DNA of 64,000 nt from an uncultured Polaribacter sp. (GCF_947496195.1 NZ_CANMBY010000001.1:1364001-1428000); one strand, 5' to 3'; shown: positions 10,777 to 18,454, counted from the stretch's first letter. Numbers and translations: made by a program. The notes: generated by a model not told the origin, from the letters alone.

Positions 10777-13700
10777 TTATCTCATAATTTTTACATTCAT
10801 TTCTTCTACTTTTTTATCAGAAAGAGGAGAAGGAGCATTAAATAATAAGTCTTCTGATGTTCCAGTTTTTGGAAAAGCCATAACTTCTCTAATAGAAGCT
10901 TTTTTCTCCAAAATCATCATTAGTCTGTCTACACCCCAAGCAATTCCTCCATGAGGAGGTGCTCCATATTGAAAGGCTTTATACATAGTTCCTACACTTT
11001 TAATCATTTCTTTTTTATTGTAACCCATATTTCTATACGTTGCTTCTAAAATTTCTGATTTGTGTGCTCTAACAGAACCACCTCCAATTTCGTATCCATT
11101 TAATATTAAATCATACTGCTGGGCAATAATGCTGCCAATTTCATCTTCATTTCCATTCATGTGTTTTTCTAAATCGTAAACTGCTGGCATAGAAAAAGGA
11201 TTGTGTGTAAACGTCCATCTACCTTCATCCGTTTTTTCAAACATTGGGAAATCAACAACCCAAGCAGGTCTTAATTCTTTTGGATTAATCAATTTTAAAA
11301 TACGTCCCATTTCTTGACGAACAGCATCTAGAGCTTTGTTTGCAGTTGCATAATCAGCAGCAGAAAAGAATACAATATCTCCAACTTGTGCACTGTTTGC
11401 TTTGATAATATTAGCTGCAATATCTTCACCTAAAAACTTAATAATTGGCGATTGTAAATCATTTTCATTAACGATAATGTAGGCTAAACCTCCTAAACCA
11501 TGTTGTTGTGCAATTGCTGTTAAGTTTTCAATTTGACCTTTAGACATACGTTTGTTGCCTTGCTCTGCAGCAGAAACTTTAATACACTTTACAATTCCAC
11601 CTTCATCAATAGGTTTGCTAAAAACCTGAAAAGAAGTTTCTTTAACAATTTCTGTAATGTCTTGCATTTCTAGACCAAAGCGTAAATCTGGTCTATCACA
11701 ACCATATTTATCCATAGCTTCTTTGTAAGTGAGTATTACAAATGGATGTAAAATCCATTTTTTGCAATAGATTTTTGTAACCACTTCATTAAACATTTTG
11801 GTGTTCAATTCAATGATATCTTGCATGCTTGCATAAGCTAACTCTATATCTAACTGGGTAAATTCTGGTTGACGATCACCTCTGGAATCTTCATCTCTAA
11901 AACAACGAGCAATTTGAAAATACTTTTCAAAACCACCTACCATTAACATTTGCTTAAATTGTTGAGGTGCTTGTGGTAAGGTGTAAAAAGAACCAGCTTG
12001 TTTTCTTGTTGGGACAATAAATTCTCTTGCACCTTCATCTGTTCCTGCTGTTAAAATAGGTGTTTCAATTTCTAAGAATTCTTCTTCATCTAAAATATCA
12101 CGTAATAATTTTATGACTTTATGACGATTAATAATTGCGCTGCGAACATCATCATTTCTATGATCTAAAAACTTGTATTGAAAACGAGTGGTTTCATTAG
12201 TTTTAGTAGCTCTTTTAATTTCAAAAGGTAATGTTTTAGAAAGGTTTAAAATTTCTAATTCTGATGTTTCTAATTCAATTTTACCAGTTCTTAAACTTGA
12301 GTTATAATCATCTTCTTTTCTTTGAACAATAATGCCTTTAACTGTAATTACAGTTTCTGGTTTTAGCTTTACTAATTCATCTAAATTCGGAAAAGTTTCT
12401 CTACTCAATCTAACTTGAAAAACCTCGTTATTAGAACCACGCAAATCAATAAATATTAATTCTCCATGATCACGAACGCTAGCTACCCAACCAGCTAAAG
12501 TCACTTCTTCATTAATATTCAATTCTGAAAGTTGAACAATTTTATGGCTTCTATATTGTTCTTTAATTACAATCGGTATTTTAGGTAATTCCTCTTGGTT
12601 GATGTTTGTTGGTTGATGTTTGTTGGTTGATGACTTGTTACTTCCAGCTTCATTCTTCACACTTCCAACTTTATCGACAGTAATTTGTGACAAAATCTCC
12701 TCACGAATCACTTTCCCAGAAGCACCTTTGCCAATAATTTTTATGACTTTACCAACTAGGATTCCTGCTTTTCCTTGGTTACCCTTTTTAATATCATTTA
12801 CAATAGCTTCATTTTCAGAAACTACTTTAGCAACAGCGTCTTTAATTTGACTTTCTGAAATAGTGTTTTCATCAAAATACTTCTTATAGTCAAAAGTTCT
12901 GTCTTTTAAATAGCTCGTAATTCCGTTTTGAACTAAAACAGATGTAATTTTTTCTTCTTTAAATAATTGAAAAATCTCAATTAAATGGGCAATACTATGA
13001 ATATTTGCATACTCATCTGCAGTAATATTATTCACTAAGGTTTTTGCCACAAAAGAAGGATCTTTAATGACATTATTAATAGCAATAAAAGTTTCTGAAC
13101 GCACAGCATCTGCTGTAAAAAACTTGGCATCTTGAGGTAAAACACCTCCTTTAATTAAGATAGATTCTACTGCAAAAGGCAATGAGCTTACATCAACATC
13201 TATACTATCAACTACACTTTTAATATTCACAAAAGGTAAATCTGGTTCAGATATAAATCGATAATCTGCTTCAAACTCCTTTTTACGCATTGTTTTGGTC
13301 TGTTTTAAATCAGCGTCAAATAATACTGTAGTTTGATCTGGCCTAAACTCTTTGTTTTCTAAATAATAGTTCAGTTGTTTTTCAACTTCTTCTTTTAAAG
13401 CTTCAATCATAAACTTAAATGAGTTTAAGTTTTTGATTTCAGTTCTAGGATTTAATTGATATGAATGTTTTTTTCTAAGTGATACAGAAACATCACTTTT
13501 AAATTCTCCTTTTTCTAAATTGGCTTCAGAAATTTTTAAGTTTTGAACAATTCTCTGAATGTATTGAGCGTAAATAGATGCATCTTCTATATGACGAATA
13601 CAAGGTTCTGTTACAATTTCAATTAAAGGAACTCCAGCTTTGTTAAAATCAACTAAAGACACCTTCTTTTCGTGCATCAATTTTGCAGCATCTTCTTCTA

Positions 13701-14109
13701 TGTGAACTTGAGTTAAATTTACAGTAAACTGACTTCCATCATTTCTAAAACAAGAAACTTGACCATCAGGAATTATAGGATTATGAAACTGCGTAATTTG
13801 AATATTTTTTGGGTTGTCTGGATATTCATAATGCTTCCTATCCCAAGAAATCACTTCATTTTCGAAAGTAGATTTTACTGCTTTACCAAAATAAATTGCT
13901 TTTTTTATTGCAGCTGAATTTACAGCAGGTAAAACACCCATTTGCCCAGTGCAAACAGAACATATATTTGTGTTGGGTTTTTCAGATTCTTGATTTGCAC
14001 AAGAACAAAATAGTTTTGATTTTGTGTTTAAACGAACGTGGGTTTCTAAACCAATGACTAACTCTAACTCATGCTTTTTTAAAAGCTCATTTAATTTTTC
14101 TAACTCCAT
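10777..14109 (-). CDS. gatB-aspS: GatB-aspartyl-tRNA synthetase fusion protein
   Basis: One 1110-aa frame holds two enzymes. Residues 1 to about 480 are GatB, the subunit that binds misacylated tRNA (GLETHVRLNT, zinc cysteines FCSC and CSVCTG, YEYPDNPKNIQITQ, C-terminal YqeY-like tail). A Ser/Asn/Gln-rich linker follows (about 483-515). From about 519 comes a complete bacterial AspRS with OB-fold, GAD insert and class II motifs (FRDEDSRGDRQPEFTQLD, GIAWGVDRL). His548 in RDHGEL matches the His associated, from memory, with non-discriminating AspRS (H31 in Pseudomonas). The chain could therefore charge Asp onto tRNA(Asn) and pass it to the amidotransferase. The gene overlaps the gatA stop by one base. 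NCBI uses a bifunctional GatB/AspS name, as I recall. Confidence 0.95.
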   Translation of the reverse strand: MELEKLNELLKKHELELVIGLETHVRLNTKSKLFCSCANQESEKPNTNICSVCTGQMGVLPAVNSAAIKKAIYFGKAVKSTFENEVISWDRKHYEYPDNPKNIQITQFHNPIIPDGQVSCFRNDGSQFTVNLTQVHIEEDAAKLMHEKKVSLVDFNKAGVPLIEIVTEPCIRHIEDASIYAQYIQRIVQNLKISEANLEKGEFKSDVSVSLRKKHSYQLNPRTEIKNLNSFKFMIEALKEEVEKQLNYYLENKEFRPDQTTVLFDADLKQTKTMRKKEFEADYRFISEPDLPFVNIKSVVDSIDVDVSSLPFAVESILIKGGVLPQDAKFFTADAVRSETFIAINNVIKDPSFVAKTLVNNITADEYANIHSIAHLIEIFQLFKEEKITSVLVQNGITSYLKDRTFDYKKYFDENTISESQIKDAVAKVVSENEAIVNDIKKGNQGKAGILVGKVIKIIGKGASGKVIREEILSQITVDKVGSVKNEAGSNKSSTNKHQPTNINQEELPKIPIVIKEQYRSHKIVQLSELNINEEVTLAGWVASVRDHGELIFIDLRGSNNEVFQVRLSRETFPNLDELVKLKPETVITVKGIIVQRKEDDYNSSLRTGKIELETSELEILNLSKTLPFEIKRATKTNETTRFQYKFLDHRNDDVRSAIINRHKVIKLLRDILDEEEFLEIETPILTAGTDEGAREFIVPTRKQAGSFYTLPQAPQQFKQMLMVGGFEKYFQIARCFRDEDSRGDRQPEFTQLDIELAYASMQDIIELNTKMFNEVVTKIYCKKWILHPFVILTYKEAMDKYGCDRPDLRFGLEMQDITEIVKETSFQVFSKPIDEGGIVKCIKVSAAEQGNKRMSKGQIENLTAIAQQHGLGGLAYIIVNENDLQSPIIKFLGEDIAANIIKANSAQVGDIVFFSAADYATANKALDAVRQEMGRILKLINPKELRPAWVVDFPMFEKTDEGRWTFTHNPFSMPAVYDLEKHMNGNEDEIGSIIAQQYDLILNGYEIGGGSVRAHKSEILEATYRNMGYNKKEMIKSVGTMYKAFQYGAPPHGGIAWGVDRLMMILEKKASIREVMAFPKTGTSEDLLFNAPSPLSDKKVEEMNVKIMR
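12595..12632 (-). repeat. 14-bp tandem repeat in the GatB-AspRS linker
   Basis: The 14-bp unit CATCAACCAACAAA (minus strand) occurs as two full copies and one 10-bp partial copy. It encodes part of the linker (STNKHQPTNINQ). Fourteen is not a multiple of three, so successive copies are read in different frames. Confidence 0.9.
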
Positions 14110-15506
14110 TATAAAATATCCTTTAAAAAGTTAGCGAATTGTAATACTTTTTCATCATTATCTTTAGCTGCTGTAATTTGAATTCCTGTTGATGTGCCTT
14201 GTGGAGCTGTTAACGTAGGTAACTGTCCTAAACTAAAACCAACTGTATAAGCATCAGATAAATACATAGCTAATGGATCTTTTAGGCTATCTCCAATTTT
14301 AGGAGGTGTATTTGGTGTAACAGGTGATAAAATGATATCAACCTCTTTAAAGTCGTTTTCAAAATTGGCAGCAATTTGATCTCTTAAATTTAGTCCTTTT
14401 AAATAAATTTCATCAGAAAAACCTTGAGATAATACCTGATTTCCACCAACAATTCTACGTTTGGTTTCTTCAGAAAAATTCTCTGAACGTGTTATGGAAT
14501 AGGTGTCTTTTAAATTTTCACCTTCAATTCGATTTCCATAATTTGTGCCATCTAATCTAGAAAGGTTAGAAGCTGTTTCTGCCATGGCTAAAGTGTAATA
14601 GGTAGAAACTAAAGTATCAGAATCAAAGAAATCTAGTTCTTTTACTTGAATTCCTTTTTCTCTTATTCTTTCTAAAGCATTTAAAAAATCTTCTTTAATT
14701 TCTGGATTTATTGCATCACTTTCTATGAAGTTTTTAAAATAACCAACAGTTTTAACTTGGTTTTTGGCAATACTACCATCAGTAATTATTTTAGATTCAT
14801 AAGTAGTTTGATCTTTTATATCTCTTCCACTCATTACATTTACAACAATTCTAATGTCTTCTATTGATTTTGCAATTGGACCTACACAATCTGTTGATGA
14901 GGCATAAGCCATTAATCCAAATCTAGAAATTCTACCATAAGTAGGCTTTAATCCATAGACGTTATTATATCCTGCTGGTTGTCTGATTGAACCACCTGTG
15001 TCACCTCCAATAGAAAAAACTGTGTAGTCTTTGGCAACATTTACTGCTGAGCCACCACTAGAACCACCTCCAACTAAATTAGGGTTAATTGCATTCTTAA
15101 CGGCTCCAAAAATGGTGTTTTCTGATGATGAACCATGACCAAAACTATCGCAGTTTTCTTTTACTAAAGGAATTGCACCTGCATCTAATAATTTTTGAAT
15201 TGCAGTTGCTGTATATGCAGATTTATAATTTTTTAAAAGTTGAGAACTAGCTGTAGTATACGTTCCTTGAACCATATATACATCTTTAATTCCAAAAGGG
15301 ATACCTTCTAATAAACCAATTGCTGCCCCAGATTCAATTTTTGCATCTACTCTTTCTGCTAATTCTAAAGCCATTTTATCTAACAAAGAATTTACAGTAT
15401 TGTGTGTGTTTTCTTTTAAGGCATTTAATTTTTCTTGAATTAAAGACATACATGTAATTTCTTTACTCACCAATTGTTGATGAATTTTGTGTATTTGTGA
15501 TTCCAT
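14109..15506 (-). CDS. gatA: Glutamyl/aspartyl-tRNA amidotransferase subunit A
   Basis: Amidase-signature subunit that releases ammonia from glutamine for transamidation of Asp-tRNA(Asn) or Glu-tRNA(Gln). The 465-aa protein carries the catalytic Lys region GIPFGIKDVY, the glycine/serine signature VGGGSSGGSAVNVA and the nucleophile segment GGDTGGSIRQPAG, completing the Ser-cisSer-Lys triad. Its last base overlaps the ATG of gatB-aspS, and it starts 2 bp after gatC, which implies one transcript and coupled translation. Confidence 0.96.
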   Translation of the reverse strand: MESQIHKIHQQLVSKEITCMSLIQEKLNALKENTHNTVNSLLDKMALELAERVDAKIESGAAIGLLEGIPFGIKDVYMVQGTYTTASSQLLKNYKSAYTATAIQKLLDAGAIPLVKENCDSFGHGSSSENTIFGAVKNAINPNLVGGGSSGGSAVNVAKDYTVFSIGGDTGGSIRQPAGYNNVYGLKPTYGRISRFGLMAYASSTDCVGPIAKSIEDIRIVVNVMSGRDIKDQTTYESKIITDGSIAKNQVKTVGYFKNFIESDAINPEIKEDFLNALERIREKGIQVKELDFFDSDTLVSTYYTLAMAETASNLSRLDGTNYGNRIEGENLKDTYSITRSENFSEETKRRIVGGNQVLSQGFSDEIYLKGLNLRDQIAANFENDFKEVDIILSPVTPNTPPKIGDSLKDPLAMYLSDAYTVGFSLGQLPTLTAPQGTSTGIQITAAKDNDEKVLQFANFLKDIL

Positions 15507-15508
15507 AT

Positions 15509-15775
15509 TTATTCCTCTATCACTCTATTTACAACTAAGTATCCTTTCTTTTCTTTTGGAAAGTTCTCTTTGATAATACTTTTTTCTAATGCTGAGCTGT
15601 TTATAACAACATCATCCCTCAAATCTTCTAAAGACACAGCACTTTTATTTAAATTGTTGAAGCTATTGTTACTTGTGTTTGCATTCTTAATAGCTTCAAA
15701 TAATTTACTTACAGCTTTAGATTCTTTAGCTCCTTTAATGCTAGACAAAATGTCTACAGTCATTATTTTACTCAT
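15509..15775 (-). CDS. gatC: Probable GatC, with atypical N-terminal half
   Basis: An 88-aa protein at the first position of the operon. The C-terminal half (LRDDVV, then FPKEKKGYLVVNRVIEE) matches the end of GatC, the small subunit that clamps GatA to GatB. The N-terminal half (MSKIMTVDILSSIKGAKES and a Ser/Asn stretch NANTSNNSFNNLN) does not show the usual helical GatC pattern around a conserved LARL segment. It may be a diverged or partly replaced GatC. A second start at 15763 (MTVDIL) is possible. Expression is predicted to depend on the attenuator immediately upstream. Confidence 0.6.
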   Translation of the reverse strand: MSKIMTVDILSSIKGAKESKAVSKLFEAIKNANTSNNSFNNLNKSAVSLEDLRDDVVINSSALEKSIIKENFPKEKKGYLVVNRVIEE

Positions 15776-15795
15776 GTTGTACTTTTTTTAAAATG

Positions 15796-15826
15796 AAAAA
15801 ACCTTCCAATATTTTGGAAGGTTTTT
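15796..15826 (-). terminator. Attenuator terminator upstream of gatC
   Basis: Minus-strand hairpin AAAAACCTTCCAA / TTGGAAGGTTTTT (15826-15814 with 15809-15797, loop AATA), followed by a T-run that ends about 20 bp before the gatC ATG. Placed between a leader peptide and the first structural gene, it works as a conditional rather than an end-of-operon terminator. Confidence 0.85.
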
Positions 15827-15855
15827 AATATATTTTAAACAATACAATTCCTTCC
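15796..15855 (-). promoter_or_regulatory. Asn-responsive transcription attenuator of gatC-gatA-gatB/aspS
   Basis: Directly after the leader stop codon the RNA reads GGAAGGAATTG (15855-15845). GGAAGG (15855-15850) is perfectly complementary to CCTTCC (15821-15816) in the 5' arm of the terminator, so antiterminator and terminator exclude each other. A ribosome stalled on the Asn codons leaves GGAAGG free to pair, allowing read-through. A ribosome that reaches the stop codon covers GGAAGG and lets the terminator form. The elements are visible in the sequence; the mechanism is inferred from classical trp/his-type attenuators. Confidence 0.8.
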
Positions 15856-15903
15856 CTAAAAATCAGGATTATTGAAATTATTATTGTTATTGTTACGAAT
15901 CAT
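15856..15903 (-). CDS. Asn-rich leader peptide of the gatCAB-aspS operon
   Basis: ATG at 15903 to TAG at 15856 encodes MIRNNNNNNFNNPDF: 8 of 15 residues are asparagine, six of them in a row, using both AAC and AAT. It lies about 15 nt after the predicted start of transcription and immediately before the antiterminator segment. The composition matches the pathway product, Asn-tRNA(Asn), as in known attenuation leader peptides. No family is known to me; the peptide probably has no function beyond being translated. Confidence 0.85.
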   Translation of the reverse strand: MIRNNNNNNFNNPDF

Positions 15904-15922
15904 ATATAATATTAATTACTGA

Positions 15923-15952
15923 CAAATATAGATAGATTTGAGTCGTTTGCAA
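15923..15952 (-). promoter_or_regulatory. Promoter of the gatCAB-aspS operon
   Basis: On the minus strand TTG (15952-15950), 19 bp, then TATATTTG (15930-15923): a full Bacteroidetes consensus. Predicted initiation is near 15918, about 15 nt ahead of the Asn-rich leader ATG. Confidence 0.7.
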
Positions 15953-16228
15953 GTTTTTTACACATTTTATTCGATTTTTTTAAATGAAAACACCAATAAT
16001 TTAAAAAATAAATTATTGGCGCTGAAATTAATTCAATAAATTCAAATTCAAACACTCATTCTGAATGTAAAATAACAAGTTTTTATACAAATATTTTACA
16101 TAATGATTAATATTTGTAATAATTTGTAATAAATAAGAAACAATATTTATAAAAATGAAAGTTCGAAAACGTTTTCTTAAGCTTATAATTTTTCATTTTT
16201 AATCTTAACAAAAAACATGAAAGAATTC
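15953..16228. other. Divergent intergenic region with inverted repeats
   Basis: This is the middle of the gap between the two divergent leader promoters; no coding frame is supported. It contains a perfect 11-bp inverted repeat (CCAATAATTTA 15993-16003 with TAAATTATTGG 16009-16019) lacking a strong T-run, and the 12-bp palindrome GAAAACGTTTTC (16165-16176), which looks like a LacI-family operator. The rest is AT-rich with no feature I can name. Confidence 0.45.
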
Positions 16229-16259
16229 TTGTACAAATAAAAAAGCCTTTCTAAATTTG
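16229..16259 (+). promoter_or_regulatory. Promoter of the trp operon
   Basis: TTG (16229-16231), 20 bp, then TAAATTTG (16252-16259). Initiation would fall near 16264-16266, only a few bases before the trpL ATG at 16267, so the leader peptide mRNA may be almost leaderless. Confidence 0.7.
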
Positions 16260-16266
16260 CTACTCA

Positions 16267-16311
16267 ATGCAAAAACAACAAAATATATGGTGGTGGAACT
16301 CTCTTATTTAA
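16267..16311 (+). CDS. trpL: trp operon leader peptide
   Basis: ATG 16267 to TAA 16309-16311 encodes MQKQQNIWWWNSLI, with three consecutive Trp codons (16288-16296). It precedes a terminator and trpE, the classical design for ribosome-mediated tryptophan attenuation. Confidence 0.92.
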   Translation: MQKQQNIWWWNSLI

Positions 16312-16376
16312 ATAAGTGAGAAAAAAACCTATATATATAAATATAATAAAAGGCTTATCTCACGATAAGCCTTTTT
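16312..16376 (+). promoter_or_regulatory. Tryptophan attenuator (antiterminator/terminator)
   Basis: The terminator is AAAAGGCTTATC (16348-16359) paired with GATAAGCCTTTT (16364-16375), loop TCAC, followed by a T. Just after the leader stop, GTGAGA (16316-16321) can pair with TCTCAC (16358-16363), which covers the base of the loop and disrupts the 5' arm. A protector hairpin CTTATTT/AAATAAG (16303-16316) spans the leader stop. Stalling at the Trp codons would open the protector and favour the antiterminator. Confidence 0.85.
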
Positions 16377-16388
16377 CAATTATAAAAA

Positions 16389-17780
16389 ATGAAAAAAATT
16401 AATTTTAAAGCATTTTCGAAAACTAAGATTGCTGATACATTTACTCCTGTAGGATTGTATTTGAGATTTAGAGATAAATACGCAAATACATTGCTGTTAG
16501 AAAGTTCAGATTATCATAGTAAAGAAGAAAGTTTTTCTTTTATTGCCATAGAACCTGTAATTACAATTAAAGCAGAAAATCATCATTTAAGTTTTTCGCA
16601 TAAAGGAATTGAGTTAGAGAATAAAGAAATAGGAAGAAATTTTAATTCAATTTTTGAAACCTATACAAATCAAATTGAATTAGATTGCCCTAATGAATTA
16701 AAATCATTTAATGGTTTGTATGGTTATACAACTTATGATTCTGTTCAGTATTTTGAAAATATTACGCTAAATGTTGAAGAAGCTCCGTCTGCAATTCCGT
16801 TAATGCAATACAGTTTTTACAGATTTATTATTGCTATCAACCATTTTAATGATGAAATGACTTTGATAGAGAATGTTGAAGAAGGTACAGAGTCTCGAAT
16901 TAAAGAAATTCAAACTATTATTGATGCACAAGCCTTTAATACTCAAAAGTTTGAAATTGTTGGAGATGAAACTTCGAATGTAAAAGGAGAAGAGTTTATT
17001 GAATATGTAAAAAAAGCAAAATCACATTGTAAACGAGGAGATGTTTTTCAATTGGTGTTGTCACGTCAATTTCAACAAAAATTTAAAGGAGATGAATTTA
17101 ATGTTTACAGAGCATTACGTTCAATAAATCCATCACCTTATTTGTTCTTTTTTGATTATGGTTCTTTTAAATTAATGGGCTCATCACCAGAAGCGCAGAT
17201 AAAAATTCAAAAAGGCAAAGCAACTATAAATCCAATTGCAGGAACCTTCAGAAGAACTGGAGATATGGCTAAAGACATTCAGTTAGGTAAAAAATTATCA
17301 GCTGATAAAAAAGAAACAGCAGAACATGTAATGTTAGTGGATTTAGCTAGAAATGATCTAAGCAAACATGCAGATGAAGTAACTGTTGAGGTTTTTAAAG
17401 AAGTGCAATATTTTAGTCATGTTATTCATTTGGTTTCAACTGTTTCTGGTCAGTTAAAGGGTAATCCAATAGAGATTGTAGGTGATACTTTTCCTGCAGG
17501 AACTTTAAGTGGAGCTCCAAAATACAAAGCAATGCAATTAATAGATACATACGAAAATCAATCAAGAGGATTTTATGGAGGTGCTGTTGGTATTATTGGT
17601 TTAGATGGTTCTGTAAATTTGGCAATAGCTATTAGAAGTTTTGTGAGTAAAAATAAGACTTTGTATTACCAAGCAGGAGCAGGAATTGTAATACATTCAG
17701 ACGAAGAAAAAGAATTACAAGAAGTTAATAATAAACTAGCAGCGTTAAAAAAAGCGTTGATTTTAGCGGAAAATATATAA
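16389..17780 (+). CDS. trpE: Anthranilate synthase component I
   Basis: Converts chorismate and ammonia to anthranilate, the first committed step to tryptophan. The 463-aa protein has the chorismate-binding domain with KRGDVFQLVLSRQF, PSPYLFFF, ATINPIAGTFRRTGD, ADKKETAEHVMLVDLARND and TLSGAPKYKAMQLID. The N-terminal LLESSDY segment (about 36-42) corresponds to the LLES element that binds tryptophan for feedback inhibition. It starts 12 bp after the attenuator T-run, so it is controlled both by attenuation and, probably, by product inhibition. Confidence 0.97.
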   Translation: MKKINFKAFSKTKIADTFTPVGLYLRFRDKYANTLLLESSDYHSKEESFSFIAIEPVITIKAENHHLSFSHKGIELENKEIGRNFNSIFETYTNQIELDCPNELKSFNGLYGYTTYDSVQYFENITLNVEEAPSAIPLMQYSFYRFIIAINHFNDEMTLIENVEEGTESRIKEIQTIIDAQAFNTQKFEIVGDETSNVKGEEFIEYVKKAKSHCKRGDVFQLVLSRQFQQKFKGDEFNVYRALRSINPSPYLFFFDYGSFKLMGSSPEAQIKIQKGKATINPIAGTFRRTGDMAKDIQLGKKLSADKKETAEHVMLVDLARNDLSKHADEVTVEVFKEVQYFSHVIHLVSTVSGQLKGNPIEIVGDTFPAGTLSGAPKYKAMQLIDTYENQSRGFYGGAVGIIGLDGSVNLAIAIRSFVSKNKTLYYQAGAGIVIHSDEEKELQEVNNKLAALKKALILAENI

Positions 17781-17837
17781 TTGGCTGTTTGCTTTTTGCC
17801 TTTAGCATTTTGCTAAAAGCCAAGAACCAACAGCTAA
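17781..17837 (+). repeat. Palindromic spacer between trpE and trpG
   Basis: The spacer starts right after the trpE stop and folds as one long imperfect palindrome: 17781-17807 against 17811-17837, about 21 of 27 positions complementary, with a perfect apex TTTAGCA-TTT-TGCTAAA. No T-run follows it. It looks like a repeated intergenic element of the kind I recall from flavobacterial genomes rather than a terminator. Confidence 0.7.
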
Positions 17838-17848
17838 AAGAATAACTT

Positions 17849-18454
17849 ATGAAAATATTAATTTTAGACAATTACGACTCGTTTACCTACAATTTGGTTC
17901 ATATGGTAGAGAAAATTACAGGAAAATTTCCTGCAGTTTTTAGAAATGATGAAATCAGTATTCAAGATGTTGGAAATTTCGACATCATTATGTTGTCTCC
18001 AGGACCTGGTATTCCAAATGAAGCAGGAATTTTAAAAGAGGTAATAAAAACCTATGCAGGTAAAAAACCAATTTTTGGAGTGTGTTTAGGTTTACAAGCA
18101 ATTACAGAAGTTTTTGGAGGTAAAATCATCAATTTAGACGATGTTTTTCATGGAGTAGCTACAGAGATGAAAATTACAGATTCATCAGCAGTTATCTTTA
18201 AAAATATTCCAGAAACTTTTATGGCTGCACGTTATCATTCTTGGTCTGCAACTGATGAAGAATTTCCAAAAGAACTAAAAGTTACAGCTAGAGATGAAGA
18301 TGGTGGAATACAAGCAATAGAACATACAATATACCCAATTTCTGCTGTTCAGTTTCATCCAGAATCTATATTAACAGACGTTGGAGAACAATTGGTTACT
18401 AATTTTATAGACGCTTGTAAAGTGTCTAATGCTGAACTTGATTCAGCATCATAA
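17849..18454 (+). CDS. trpG: Anthranilate synthase glutamine amidotransferase component
   Basis: Class I glutamine amidotransferase that feeds ammonia to TrpE. The 201-aa protein shows NYDSFTYNL, the oxyanion motif LSPGPGIPNEAG, the nucleophile Cys in FGVCLGLQAI, and the His-Glu pair in QFHPESILT. After the normal end of the fold (NFIDACK) the chain runs on as NAELDSAS, encoded entirely by the left arm of the palindromic repeat at 18429-18481. The C-terminal tail is therefore probably repeat-derived. Confidence 0.96.
   Translation: MKILILDNYDSFTYNLVHMVEKITGKFPAVFRNDEISIQDVGNFDIIMLSPGPGIPNEAGILKEVIKTYAGKKPIFGVCLGLQAITEVFGGKIINLDDVFHGVATEMKITDSSAVIFKNIPETFMAARYHSWSATDEEFPKELKVTARDEDGGIQAIEHTIYPISAVQFHPESILTDVGEQLVTNFIDACKVSNAELDSAS

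Noticed and set aside
12620..12850. Open frame opposite the gatB-aspS linker and GatB tail
   Set aside because: Shadow of the coding frame, no signature, no promoter.
15570..15791. Open frame opposite gatC and the attenuator
   Set aside because: It overlaps gatC and the attenuator region and has no recognisable features; the minus-strand reading explains the sequence better.
15993..16019. CCAATAATTTA inverted repeat as a third terminator or leader hairpin
   Set aside because: No convincing T-run follows on either strand and it lies upstream of both promoters.
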